A DNA stretch of 64,000 nt, taken from the NCBI GenBank assembly GCA_963743785.1, contig CAVURD010000007.1:1-64000 (forward strand), written 5' to 3'. The translations under genes were made by a program, and so were the position numbers. Under the pieces are notes generated by a model, which saw nothing but the letters and a program-made list of their open reading frames with translations, had not been told where the DNA came from and ran no database searches. Source of the stretch: Bog-473 sp963743785. GTDB lineage: Bacteria; Actinomycetota; Acidimicrobiia; Acidimicrobiales; RAAP-2. Every line of letters begins with the position of its first letter. Position 1 is the stretch's first letter. Below, in pieces: positions 27,189 to 36,080 of the stretch.

Positions 27189-28135
27189 ACCCCGCGCTCC
27201 AGGGCTACACCGCGGCAGTCGTGGCCAGCGCCGGGACGGACGCGCTCGCGGGCCTGGCCGGCGACCTGGAGGACATCGATCGCTTCGTGCAGACCAGCGA
27301 CCCCATGCGGGGCCTGCTGACCGACACCACCTTGCGCGGACCGGTGCGCCGGGCGGTGATGCTCGACCTGCTGGATGGCAAGGTGTCCGAGCCGGCCCGT
27401 CGCCTAGCCGCGTTTGCCTGCGCCGCTGTGGGGGCAACCGACGTGCCGGCCGCCCTGAGTTGGCTGGCCAATCGGACCCGGCACCTGGCCGACGGCTTCG
27501 GCCAGGAGGAGACGCCCCTGGGTCTGCTGCAGTCCCGCCAGCGCATCGGCGGCTTCGCCACCGCGCTGCACGAGGACCACTCCACGGCCGACTTGGAGTC
27601 GATGGAGGACGAGCTCTTCCGCTTCGCCCGGATCGTGCAGTCCACGCCGGCGTTGCGCGGCGCCCTGGTCGACCGCGATCTCTCGGTCGAGGCCCGCCAG
27701 GCCCTGGCCACCCAACTCCTGGAGGGCAAGGTGCTGCCGGGCACCCTGGACCTGGTCCGCTACGTCGTGGCCGGCGGGCGGGCCCGCGACATCGTCGGGT
27801 CGCTCGACTGGCTGGTCGAGCAGACGGCCAAGGCCCGCGGCTGGCGCATCGCCCGGGTCCGGGCCGCCAGCACGGTGGAGGAGGTCCAGCAAACTGAACT
27901 GGCCGAGTCACTGGGCGCCCTGGCCGGCGCGCCGGTGGAATTGCAGGTGGTCATCGACCCGTCGCTCCTCAGCGGCGCCGTGATCCAGATCGGCGACCTG
28001 CAGGTGGACGCCTCGGCCCGAGGCAAGATCGACGCCCTGCGCGAACACCTCATGCCGGGCGGTTGGGAAGACAGCAGGATCGGCGCCGGCGCGCGACCGA
28101 CGGGAACGACGACAGAGACAGAGGGAGCAGGCTGA
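27185..28135 (+). CDS. atpH: ATP synthase subunit delta, long form
   Basis: Stalk subunit joining F1 to the b subunits. At 316 residues it is much longer than the usual 180 and closer to actinobacterial long forms. The C-terminal part, from about residue 130, looks like a standard OSCP/delta domain, ending in the conserved VIDPSLLSGAVIQIGDLQVDAS. The N-terminal part resembles a second, diverged delta-like helical unit (YTAAVVASAG...LAGDLEDIDRFV). The tail is Gly/Thr-rich. TGATG overlap with atpA. Confidence 0.88.
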   Translation: MNPALQGYTAAVVASAGTDALAGLAGDLEDIDRFVQTSDPMRGLLTDTTLRGPVRRAVMLDLLDGKVSEPARRLAAFACAAVGATDVPAALSWLANRTRHLADGFGQEETPLGLLQSRQRIGGFATALHEDHSTADLESMEDELFRFARIVQSTPALRGALVDRDLSVEARQALATQLLEGKVLPGTLDLVRYVVAGGRARDIVGSLDWLVEQTAKARGWRIARVRAASTVEEVQQTELAESLGALAGAPVELQVVIDPSLLSGAVIQIGDLQVDASARGKIDALREHLMPGGWEDSRIGAGARPTGTTTETEGAG

Positions 28136-29658
28136 TGGCAGAGCTGACGATCGACGCCAGTGAGATAACCGATGCACTCCAGCGGCACGTGGCCGACTAC
28201 GTGGCCACGGTCGGGACCGAGCAGATCGGCCGGATCGTGGAGGTGGGCGATGGGATCGCCCGCGTCTCCGGCTTGCCCGGTGCGGCGGTGAACGAGCTGT
28301 TGGAGTTTGAAGACGGGACCCTCGGCCTCGCCCTCAACCTCGACGAGGACACCATCGGCGCCGTGGTCCTGGGCGAGGTGGACAGCCTCGAGGAGGAGCA
28401 GACGGTCAAGGCCACCGGCCGCATCCAGACGGTGCCGGTGGGCGACGGCCTGCTGGGCCGGGTGGTCAACGCGCTGGGCGAGCCCATCGACGGCAAGGGC
28501 CCCATCACCAGCACCGAGTCGCGCCGCATGGAGGTCCAGGCCCCCGGGATCGTGGGGCGCCAGCCGGTGGCCGAGCCCCTGCAGACCGGGATCAAGGCCA
28601 TCGACGCCATGACGCCGATCGGCCGGGGCCAGCGCGAGCTGATCATCGGCGACCGCAAGACCGGCAAGACCACGGTGGCCATCGACACCATCATCAACCA
28701 GGCCGGCCAGGGCGTGAAGTGCATCTACGTCGCCATCGGGCAGAAGAACTCCTCGGTGGCCCAGACCGTGGCCACCCTCGAAGAGCACCAGGCCCTCGAC
28801 TACACGGTGGTCGTCGTCGCCTCCGCCGGCGACCCGGCCCCGTTCAAGTACCTGGCCCCCTACGCCGGGTGCGCCATGGGCCAGCACTGGATGGAGCACG
28901 GCGAGCACGCCCTCATCGTCTACGACGACCTGTCCAAGCAGGCCGAGGCCTACCGTTCGGTCTCTCTCCTCCTGCGCCGTCCGCCGGGCCGCGAGGCGTA
29001 CCCGGGCGACGTCTTCTACCTGCACTCCCGCCTGCTGGAGCGGGCGGCCAAGCTGTCCGACGCCGAGGGCGGCGGTTCGCTGACCGCGCTGCCGGTGATC
29101 GAGACCAAGGCCGGCGACATCTCGGCCTACATCCCGACCAACGTCATCTCCATCACCGACGGCCAGGTGTTCTTGGAGTCCGACCTCTTCAACTCGGGTA
29201 TCCGCCCGGCTATCAACGTCGGCAACTCGGTGTCCCGGGTGGGCAGCGCGGCCCAGGTCAAAGCCATGAAGCAGGTGTCGGGCACGCTCAAGCTCGACCT
29301 GGCGCAGTTCCGTGAGCTCGAGGCCTTCGCCACCTTCGGCTCCGAGCTCGACAAGGTGTCCCAGTCCCAGCTCGACCGGGGCTACCGCCTGACCGAGCTC
29401 CTGAAGCAGCCGCAGAACGCCCCGGTACCGGTGGAGGAACAGGTGCTGGTGATCTACGCCGGCACCAAGGGCTGGGCCGACTCGGTCCCGGTGCCCGAGG
29501 TGCAGCGATTCGCCGCCGAGCTGATCGAGTACTTCAAGGGCAACCACGCCGCCGTGCTCGAGGCCATCCGAACCAAGGGTTCGCTGCCCGACGGTGACGA
29601 GCTCGACCGGGGCCTCACCTCGTTCCTGGAGGGATTCGATACGGGGAAGGTCGACTGA
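28135..29658 (+). CDS. atpA: ATP synthase subunit alpha
   Basis: Regulatory nucleotide-binding subunit of F1, 507 residues. It carries the Walker A motif GDRKTGKT, the beta-barrel N-terminal domain (IGRIVEVGDGIARVSGLPG), and the family segments QKNSSVAQ and EAYPGDVFYLHSRLLERAAK. The ATG at 28135 was chosen because it overlaps the atpH stop in TGATG and gives the family N-terminus; an upstream in-frame start is not needed. Confidence 0.97.
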   Translation: MAELTIDASEITDALQRHVADYVATVGTEQIGRIVEVGDGIARVSGLPGAAVNELLEFEDGTLGLALNLDEDTIGAVVLGEVDSLEEEQTVKATGRIQTVPVGDGLLGRVVNALGEPIDGKGPITSTESRRMEVQAPGIVGRQPVAEPLQTGIKAIDAMTPIGRGQRELIIGDRKTGKTTVAIDTIINQAGQGVKCIYVAIGQKNSSVAQTVATLEEHQALDYTVVVVASAGDPAPFKYLAPYAGCAMGQHWMEHGEHALIVYDDLSKQAEAYRSVSLLLRRPPGREAYPGDVFYLHSRLLERAAKLSDAEGGGSLTALPVIETKAGDISAYIPTNVISITDGQVFLESDLFNSGIRPAINVGNSVSRVGSAAQVKAMKQVSGTLKLDLAQFRELEAFATFGSELDKVSQSQLDRGYRLTELLKQPQNAPVPVEEQVLVIYAGTKGWADSVPVPEVQRFAAELIEYFKGNHAAVLEAIRTKGSLPDGDELDRGLTSFLEGFDTGKVD

Positions 29659-29661
29659 TCA

Positions 29662-30586
29662 ATGGCCGGAGGCCAAGAACGTGTGCTGCGGCGCCGTATC
29701 CGCAGCGTGCAGTCAACCAGGAAGATCACCAAGGCGATGGAGCTCATCGCCGCCTCGCGGATCGTGCGCGCCCAGAACCGCATCGCGGCCAACCGCCCCT
29801 ACCGGCTGGGCATGGAGAAGATCCTGCGCATCACCGCCGCGGCGGACCCGGCCGCGGCCAAGCGGCTGCTCGGCACGCCCGAGGACCCCGCAGACGGGTG
29901 GGCGTCCTGGCCATCGTGGGCGATCGCGGACTGGCCGGCTCCTACAACTCGGGCGTCTTCCGCGCCACGGAGCGCTTGGTCAACGAGCACGTGCGCAACG
30001 GAGCCGACGTGACGCTGTGGACGGTGGGCAAGAAGGCCCCGTCCTACTTCCGCTACCGGGGCATCCCGGTCGAGCGGTCATTCCCGGGCATCGCCGACCG
30101 GCCCGAGTTCGTCGACGCCCGGGCCATCGCCGCCACGGTGACCGGCCCCTTCGTGGCCGGCGAGATGGAGCTGGTGCAGCTGGTCTCCACCCGGTTCATC
30201 TCGGCCGGCACGCAGAAGGTGGAGATGGAGCAGATGCTGCCGCTCCCCCTGCCCGACGAGGAAGAAGGTGGGCACGGCGGACGCCGACCACCAGCCGCCG
30301 TCGAACCTGGTCGGCTACACCGAGTTCGAGCCCGAGCCCGCGAAGCTGCTGGCCTCGCTGGCGCCACGCGCCGCCGAGTCCGAGATCTTCGCCGCCCTGC
30401 TCGGAAGGGGCGGCCTCGTTCTTCACCGCCCAGCAGCGGGCCATGGCGGCGGCGACCGACAACGCCGACGAACTTGTCCGGACCCTGACCCGGGTCATGA
30501 ACCGCGCCCGTCAGGACGCCATTACTACTGAGATCATGGAAATCGTTGGCGGCGCCGAGGCGCTCCGCCAGACGAAGGGAGCTTGA
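29662..30586 (+). CDS. atpG: ATP synthase subunit gamma (three frame breaks)
   Basis: Central rotor shaft of F1. The pieces together give a complete gamma subunit. Frame one encodes VLRRRIRSVQSTRKITKAME, then shifts near 29893 to VGVLAIVGDRGLAGSYN. It shifts again near 30262 to ADADHQPPSNLVGYTEFEP, and near 30405 to GAASFFTAQQRAMAAATDNA, ending RQDAITTEIMEIVGGAEAL at 30586. No other gamma subunit is present in this otherwise complete operon and the protein is essential, so repeated indel errors are far likelier than a pseudogene. Confidence 0.88.
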
Positions 30587-30591
30587 CCACT

Positions 30592-32046
30592 ATGACGACC
30601 GCTACCGCCCAGGACACGGTGCCTGCCGGCTCACTCGAGGACGGCCGCGTCGTGGCCATCGCCGGGCCGGTGATCGACGTGGAGTTCCCACCCCACGCTC
30701 TGCCCGAGATCAACCACGCCGTCGAGTTCAGCATCGAGCTGGACGGGACCACGTTCGTGGTGGCGGCCGAGGTGGCCCAGCAGATCGGTGACGGCCGGGT
30801 GCGCTGCATCTGCATGCAACAGACCGACGGCCTGGTGCGCGGGGCGCCGGTCCGCAACCTCGGCCGGGGCATCACCGTGCCGGTGGGCAACGCCGTCCTC
30901 GGCCACGTGTTCAACGTCCTGGGCCAACCGCTCGACACCGACTCCATCGAAGGGATCGACGACTACTGGGAGATCCACCGCAGCGCGCCGGCGTTCGACC
31001 AGCTGGAGCCGCGGGCCCAGATGTTCGAGACCGGGATCAAGGTGGTCGACCTGCTCGAGCCCTACGTGCAGGGCGGGAAGATCGGCCTCTTCGGCGGGGC
31101 CGGCGTGGGCAAGACCGTCATCATCCAGGAGATGATCCACCGGGTGGCGCAGCAGCACGGTGGTGTGTCCGTCTTCGCCGGCGTGGGGGAGCGGACCCGT
31201 GAGGGCACCGACATGTGGCTCGAAATGCAGGAGTCGGGCGTCATCGACAAGGCCGCCCTGGTCTACGGCCAGATGGACGAGCCGCCGGGTGTGCGGCTGA
31301 GGGTCGCCCTGGCTGCGCTGACCATGGCCGAGTACTTCCGCGACGTGCAGAACCAGGACGTGTTGCTCTTCGTGGACAACATCTTCCGTTTCGTCCAGGC
31401 CGGCTCGGAGGTGTCCACCCTGCTCGGACGCATGCCGTCCGCCGTGGGCTACCAGCCCACCCTGGCCGACGAGATGGGCGAGCTGCAGGAGCGGATCACC
31501 TCGACCAAGGGCAAGTCGATCACGTCGCTCCAAGCGGTCTACGTCCCGGCGGACGACTACACCGACCCGGCTCCGTTCACCACCTTCACCCACCTGGACG
31601 CCACCACCGAGCTCTCCCGGCAGATCGCTGCGCTGGGCATCTACCCGGCGGTGGACCCACTGGCGTCGACCTCGAACATTCTCGCTCCCGAAATCGTGGG
31701 TGACCGTCACTACGCCGTGGCCCGGCGGGTGCAAGAAGTGCTGCAGCGTTACAAGGAGCTGCAGGACATCATCGCCATTCTGGGCATGGACGAACTCTCC
31801 GAGGAGGACCGCGTCACGGTGACCCGGGCCCGCAAGATCCAGCGCTACTTGTCACAGCCCTTCTTCGTGGCCGAGGTGTTCACCGGCGTGCCCGGGATCT
31901 TCGTGCCGATCGACGAGACGGTGGAGTCCTTCGAAGCGTTGGTCAACGGTGATCTCGACAACATTCCCGAGCAGGCGTTCCTCAACGTCGGCGGGGTGGA
32001 GTCGGTGCTGGCCAAGGCCAAGACGTTGCAGGACGAGGCCGGCTAG
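30592..32046 (+). CDS. atpD: ATP synthase subunit beta
   Basis: Catalytic subunit of F1, 484 residues. Walker A is GGAGVGKTV, with the catalytic glutamate segment GVGERTREG and LLFVDNIFRFVQAG (Walker B). The C-terminal DELSEEDR resembles the usual DELSEEDK and is complete. I place the start at the ATG at 30592; a TTG at 30583 overlapping the atpG stop is an alternative. The stop overlaps atpC as TAGTG. Confidence 0.97.
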   Translation: MTTATAQDTVPAGSLEDGRVVAIAGPVIDVEFPPHALPEINHAVEFSIELDGTTFVVAAEVAQQIGDGRVRCICMQQTDGLVRGAPVRNLGRGITVPVGNAVLGHVFNVLGQPLDTDSIEGIDDYWEIHRSAPAFDQLEPRAQMFETGIKVVDLLEPYVQGGKIGLFGGAGVGKTVIIQEMIHRVAQQHGGVSVFAGVGERTREGTDMWLEMQESGVIDKAALVYGQMDEPPGVRLRVALAALTMAEYFRDVQNQDVLLFVDNIFRFVQAGSEVSTLLGRMPSAVGYQPTLADEMGELQERITSTKGKSITSLQAVYVPADDYTDPAPFTTFTHLDATTELSRQIAALGIYPAVDPLASTSNILAPEIVGDRHYAVARRVQEVLQRYKELQDIIAILGMDELSEEDRVTVTRARKIQRYLSQPFFVAEVFTGVPGIFVPIDETVESFEALVNGDLDNIPEQAFLNVGGVESVLAKAKTLQDEAG

Positions 32047-32564
32047 TGGCCGACGGCGTCTTCGGCGTGGAGGTCGTGACGCCCGAGCAGTCGTTGGTGG
32101 CCGGCGGTGCCACCGCGATCGTGCTGGCCACCTCCGAGGGTTCGCTTACCGTGCTCGACGGGCACACGCCCCTGGTCGGCGACGTAGTGCCGTGTCTGGT
32201 CACGGTGGAGCAGGCCGACGGCACGAGCCAGCGCCTGGCTGTCCACGGAGGGTTTGTCCAGGTCGACACCAGCCCGGGCGCGGCCGAAGGCCTGGCCGAG
32301 GGGGACGGTCCGTTGCCCGGCCTCTCGACCAAGGTCACGGTGCTGGCCGGCATCGCCGAACTGGCCACCGAGATCGACGTGCCCCGGGCCGAGCAGGCCA
32401 AGGAGGCCGCAACCGCCCGGGTGGCGGAACTGAGCTCCGGGCGGGGCGCATCCTCCGACAGTCCCGAGGGTGCACCCGCGCCCGACGCCGCGTTGGCCGA
32501 CGCCGAAACGGCGCTTGGCCGGGCCGAGCTGCGACTCAGCGTGGCCTCCGGCTCCGTCGACTGA
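32046..32564 (+). CDS. atpC: ATP synthase subunit epsilon
   Basis: Small F1 subunit that couples rotation and can inhibit ATP hydrolysis. The N-terminal beta-sandwich domain is clear (FGVEVVTPEQSLVAGGATAIVL, GSLTVLDGHTPLVGD). At 172 residues it is longer than the usual 130-140, with an extra Ala/Gly/Ser-rich segment inside the C-terminal helical region. GTG start overlaps the atpD stop. It ends the operon. Confidence 0.92.
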   Translation: MADGVFGVEVVTPEQSLVAGGATAIVLATSEGSLTVLDGHTPLVGDVVPCLVTVEQADGTSQRLAVHGGFVQVDTSPGAAEGLAEGDGPLPGLSTKVTVLAGIAELATEIDVPRAEQAKEAATARVAELSSGRGASSDSPEGAPAPDAALADAETALGRAELRLSVASGSVD

Positions 32565-32680
32565 ACCAGGGCAGGGCCGGGCCGGAGTACCCCAGGCCCC
32601 CGCCCCGAACGGCGAGCTCGAGATCATCGACGACGCTCCGCGGTGGTGACCACACACCGGGGGCATACCGATTCTGAGCC

Positions 32681-33151
32681 ATGCAGACGGTCTACGAGGC
32701 CATCGGTCGTGACGACAAACTCTTAGGCTTGGCCAGAGCATGGCACGCCAGAGTGATGGTCGACGAAGTGGTGAGCCACGCCTTCAGCCACGGATTCCAT
32801 CCAGAGCACACCGAGCGTCTCGCTGCCTATTGGGCGGAAGCGCTCGGCGGTCCCGCACGGTATTCGAACCTGAACGGGAATGAGAGCACCGTCGTCCGGA
32901 TGCACAGCGGCAACGGGCCGCACGAGGAAATGGACCGACGGGCGATTGCCTGTTTCGATCAGGCCCTGGTGGACGTAGGTCTCGCAGACGATGACTCGCT
33001 CAGGCAGGTCTTGCACAACTACTTCGAGTGGGCAACCACGACCACAATGTCCCGCTACCACCGATCCGAAGAGGACGTGCTGGATGGACTCAGTATCCCG
33101 CACTGGTCGTGGGACGGACTCGTTCCTGGAACCGGTCCTGACGAGATCTGA
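32681..33151 (+). CDS. Group II truncated haemoglobin
   Basis: A 156-residue globin-like protein. It aligns with group II truncated haemoglobins (TrHbO type): YEAIGRDDKLLGLARAWHARV replaces the usual start helices, HPEHTERLAAYWAEALGGP matches the CD/E region, and H in MHSGNGPHEEMDRRAIACF is near the proximal position. Such proteins bind O2 or NO; a protective role is likely but not shown. Base composition is somewhat more A/T-rich than the preceding atp genes. It is the first of a block of accessory genes inserted between atpC and glpX/murA. Confidence 0.8.
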   Translation: MQTVYEAIGRDDKLLGLARAWHARVMVDEVVSHAFSHGFHPEHTERLAAYWAEALGGPARYSNLNGNESTVVRMHSGNGPHEEMDRRAIACFDQALVDVGLADDDSLRQVLHNYFEWATTTTMSRYHRSEEDVLDGLSIPHWSWDGLVPGTGPDEI

Positions 33152-33233
33152 TCTGGTATCCCAGGTGGGGCGAGACGTACCGCGCCCGGCGAACCGGGGC
33201 GTGGATCATGTGAGATTGAGTGGCGTTGCCGAG

Positions 33234-33266
33234 GGCCGACCGAGGTCGGCCACTGCTGGACAGCAG
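33234..33266. terminator. Double hairpin between convergent genes
   Basis: GGCCGAC-cgag-GTCGGCC (33234-33251) is followed immediately by CTGCT-ggac-AGCAG (33253-33266). It lies between the globin gene and the DUF899 gene, which converge here, and could end both transcripts. Confidence 0.55.
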
Positions 33267-33305
33267 TCACCCGTGGTGGCACGTTCGGCCCGGCGCCGGT
33301 CGGGG

Positions 33306-34073
33306 TCACTGTCCGTCGTACTCGTCGTGGCGCCGCCACCAGAAGCCGTTCTCGTTGCGGCCGAGTGGGGCGCGGTCGAGCCACTGGTACATGCCCCAGA
33401 GGCCGTCCAGGCCACGCGCGTACGCCGAGTAGGTGTGGTACACGACGCCATCCTCGAGCACGAACGCGCTGACGCCAGGCCCCTCTCCCCTGTAGGTCTG
33501 CCAGTCCGTGCCCACCTTGCTCGATGCGAACTCGTCGAGCCCGGCGCTCTCCTCGCCGGCTGGAGGTCGAAAGTCCGAGGTGCGGAAGTTGTACTCGACG
33601 GCTCCCGACTCCCATTGCTCCTTGGAGATCCCCGCCTGGAAGTCGTAGTTGAAGTCGCTGTCGAACGACGACGCCCAGGGGAAGCTCCAGCCCATCCGCC
33701 GTTTGTACGCCTGCAGTTTCGCCAGCGGAGCGCGCGACACCGCGCCGAGCGTGACGTCGTGACTGGCGAGGTGGGCGACGGAGCCGTCGAAGCCGTCAGC
33801 GATCGCCGAGCAGGACGGGCACCCTGCCGTGTAGTCGGGCCCGAACATGAAGTGATAGATGAGCAGCTGCGAGCGTCCCCGGAAGAGATCGGCCAGGGAG
33901 GCTGTGCCCTCGTCGGTGTCGAAGTGGTACTCCTTGTCGACTCGAACCCAGGGCAGCTCCTGGCGCTGCCGGGCCAGTTCGTCGCTGCGCCGGGTCAGCG
34001 CCTTCTCGGCCTCGAGCAGCTCCAGCCGGGCTGCGAGCCACTCTTCGTGAGTTGCGGTCTTGTGGTCGGTCAT
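33306..34073 (-). CDS. DUF899 family thioredoxin-like protein
   Basis: A 255-residue protein of the DUF899 family, predicted to have a thioredoxin fold. It starts with the family signature THEEWLAARLELLEAEKALTRR and contains a CxxC motif in AGCPSCSAIAD plus a C-terminal YHTYSAYARGLD segment. Function is unknown; a redox role is inferred from CxxC. The ATG at 34073 follows GAGGAGAG and matches the family start, so the longer upstream frame is not used. It is the last gene of an ArsR-SRPBCC-DUF2182-DUF899 run. Confidence 0.85.
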   Translation of the reverse strand: MTDHKTATHEEWLAARLELLEAEKALTRRSDELARQRQELPWVRVDKEYHFDTDEGTASLADLFRGRSQLLIYHFMFGPDYTAGCPSCSAIADGFDGSVAHLASHDVTLGAVSRAPLAKLQAYKRRMGWSFPWASSFDSDFNYDFQAGISKEQWESGAVEYNFRTSDFRPPAGEESAGLDEFASSKVGTDWQTYRGEGPGVSAFVLEDGVVYHTYSAYARGLDGLWGMYQWLDRAPLGRNENGFWWRRHDEYDGQ

Positions 34074-34146
34074 TGTTTCTCTCCTCTTCGTCGTGGCATC
34101 TGTGTTGTGACAACTATCTGGCGTGGTTCGCGCCACCGATGGGGCC

Positions 34147-34912
34147 TCACATCGGTGGCAGGAGTCCGGGAACCGACGACGGCGCGATGACGATCAGGAT
34201 GCCAAGTCCGACGATCGCCAGCGCCAACGGCACGTCGATGGCGGCCTTCGGAGGCAGAAGCTTCTGGGCGAAGGCGATGACGGCGATCACGACCATCCAG
34301 GTGACGCTCATGACGCTCAGCGCCACCAGCGTCATCATCAGCCCGATGCTCGAACCGACACAACAGAGCCCGAACTCGAATCCAGAGCCGACGCTCTGGC
34401 GGCAGCGCCGACGGAAGTGCTGCTTGAGCGGTGTGAACTCGTAGACCCCGGCGGCGATCGCCACCGCGCCCGCCACCGACGATCCGTGCGGGCGGTACAC
34501 CGCGTACACCGCGAGGCCCACGAGCGTCCAGACCCCAAGGTACGACGCGACGAACAGCGGCACGGCACGTACACGGCCGCTGGCACGAGTGCGCCTCAGA
34601 ACCGCTGGAGCGGCGCCGGGCAGCATCATCGCCGCCATCATCCAGACCCACAGGGCGACGAAGAACGCGAACGAACCGAGCCGGGTCGCCACGCCCATGT
34701 CCATCCCCTTCATCCGCCGAGAGCGCGACGACCCAGGATGCGGCGGCGAGTCCGAGCGTCGCCGTCAGCGCGGCCGCCGTCGAGGCTGTCCTGGCGCTCG
34801 TCGGGCCGGCGGAGCGGAACGTCGGGGTCACGAACGGGCGCCCGAGCGTCGTGACCGCACCGTTGCGCCAACTCTCCGCCCCGGACTCCGCCCGGGAATC
34901 TGGGACTGACAT
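34147..34912 (-). CDS. DUF2182 integral membrane protein (one frame break)
   Basis: Predicted metal-binding membrane protein of the DUF2182 family. The N-terminal frame starts at 34912 after GGGAGAAG and reads to TLGLAAASWVVALS, and the second frame continues with MKGMDMGVATRLGSFAFF, WVWMMAAMMLPGAAP and further helices to 34147. One extra G near 34715-34720 separates them. Neither part alone has the full family architecture. Function is unknown; neighbours of this type often sit with SRPBCC and ArsR genes. Confidence 0.8.
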
Positions 34913-34930
34913 TCGTCTTCTCCCTTCTCG

Positions 34931-35368
34931 TCAGCCTTCGGCCGGGGCGACGTCGGGACCGGGGTCGTCCCCACCGACGACTGCGGCCAGGCGTTCGAGA
35001 TAGTGGCCCCAGCCGCTGGTGTGGTCGGACACCGCGTCGTCGGGCAGCCCACTGTGCACGAGGCGGACACGCGTCTTGTCACCATCGGGGATCAACGTGA
35101 TCTCGACCTGCGTGGAGCGGGCTGGGATCGGATGGCCCGGCTCGTCCCACCCGAACGTGAAGACGACTCGCTCGTCCGGAACGACCTCGACGAACTCGCC
35201 CGCCGAGGGGTGTCGCCCTTGGACCAGGACCCGATGGGCACCCCCGACCCGGGCGTCAAGCTCCGCCTCGGTGCCCATCCAGCGGACGTGCTGCTCGGGA
35301 TCGACCAGGAACGGGAAGATGGTCGCCGGGCTGGCGACGATCACGACCTCTCGGATCAATTCAGCCAT
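34931..35368 (-). CDS. SRPBCC (AHSA1-like) domain protein
   Basis: A 145-residue START/Bet v1-like protein: AELIREVVIVASPATIFPFLVDPEQHVRWMG is the classical start, with VVFTFGWDEPGHPI and RVRLVHSGLPDD later. The fold has a hydrophobic pocket for an unknown ligand. It overlaps the end of the ArsR gene by 8 nt, an arrangement repeated in many actinobacteria where the regulator and the SRPBCC protein form one unit. Confidence 0.9.
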   Translation of the reverse strand: MAELIREVVIVASPATIFPFLVDPEQHVRWMGTEAELDARVGGAHRVLVQGRHPSAGEFVEVVPDERVVFTFGWDEPGHPIPARSTQVEITLIPDGDKTRVRLVHSGLPDDAVSDHTSGWGHYLERLAAVVGGDDPGPDVAPAEG

Positions 35369-35747
35369 GTGTGGTTCCTTTCTCTTGTTGGACCTTCGTT
35401 GTTGTCTCTGGCGAACTCTCCTGGGTGTCCTGCGCTTCGTACGACGCCTGTTCGGTGGCTTCGGCCAGATCCCGCAGGCGTTGGAGGCTCTCGGTCCAGT
35501 AGCCGTCGAGGAAGGTACGGAGCCTGGCCATCTCGGCGTGGTTGGTCCGGTAGAGCCGCCGGGTGCCGTCGCGTCTCTCGAGGATCAGACCCGCTCCCCG
35601 AAGTACGCCGAGGTGTTGGGACACCGCGGATCTGGTGATGTCCTCGAATCTGGCGGCGATATGGGATGCGGACATCTCCACGGACCAGACCATGCGGAGG
35701 ATCTCCCGGCGCCGGGGCTCGGCCAAGGCTCTGAAGGCGATGTCCAC
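35361..35747 (-). CDS. ArsR family transcriptional regulator
   Basis: A 128-residue winged-helix repressor. It begins VDIAFRALAEPRRREILRM, with the recognition helix region TRSAVSQHLGVLRGAGLI. No metal-binding ELCVCD motif is present, so it belongs to the SRPBCC-linked subgroup. I choose the GTG at 35747 rather than an upstream TTG at 35783, because that TTG is part of a TTGACA -35 box and the predicted transcription start falls on the GTG. The C-terminal tail is Gln/Glu/Thr-rich. Confidence 0.88.
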   Translation of the reverse strand: MDIAFRALAEPRRREILRMVWSVEMSASHIAARFEDITRSAVSQHLGVLRGAGLILERRDGTRRLYRTNHAEMARLRTFLDGYWTESLQRLRDLAEATEQASYEAQDTQESSPETTTKVQQEKGTTHG

Positions 35748-35753
35748 CCTGTG

Positions 35754-35783
35754 AGTGTAAGCGAATGCTTTCGTAAGTGTCAA
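35754..35783 (-). promoter_or_regulatory. Promoter of the ArsR operon, leaderless
   Basis: TTGACA (35783-35778), an 18-nt spacer and TACACT (35759-35754), then 6 nt to the GTG at 35747. The spacer holds CGAA-agca-TTCG, a small inverted repeat well placed for autorepression. Confidence 0.6.
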
Positions 35784-36080
35784 CTGTCATTTAGCTCGAG
35801 TGGGGCAGCACTCCGCCATCGTTGGGGACGGACCGAGCCGTCCCGATGGCCGACGAATGGCGTCTTCCGCCCCTCCTGCCGAAGGGGACCGGGACTCCCG
35901 GGCGTCAAACGGTGGAGCGTTGCGGCCGCCCGAAGGCCCGGGAATCGGGGAGGGCGAGCCCGATCCGATCACGCCGCAACCGCGCTCGGCGCGTCCGTCG
36001 AAGGAGGCCCGGACTCTTTCAATGCGCGGCATGTCGACGCGGCCAGGCGCGTCGCGCCACGGGCTCAGTCGGCCGCGGGC

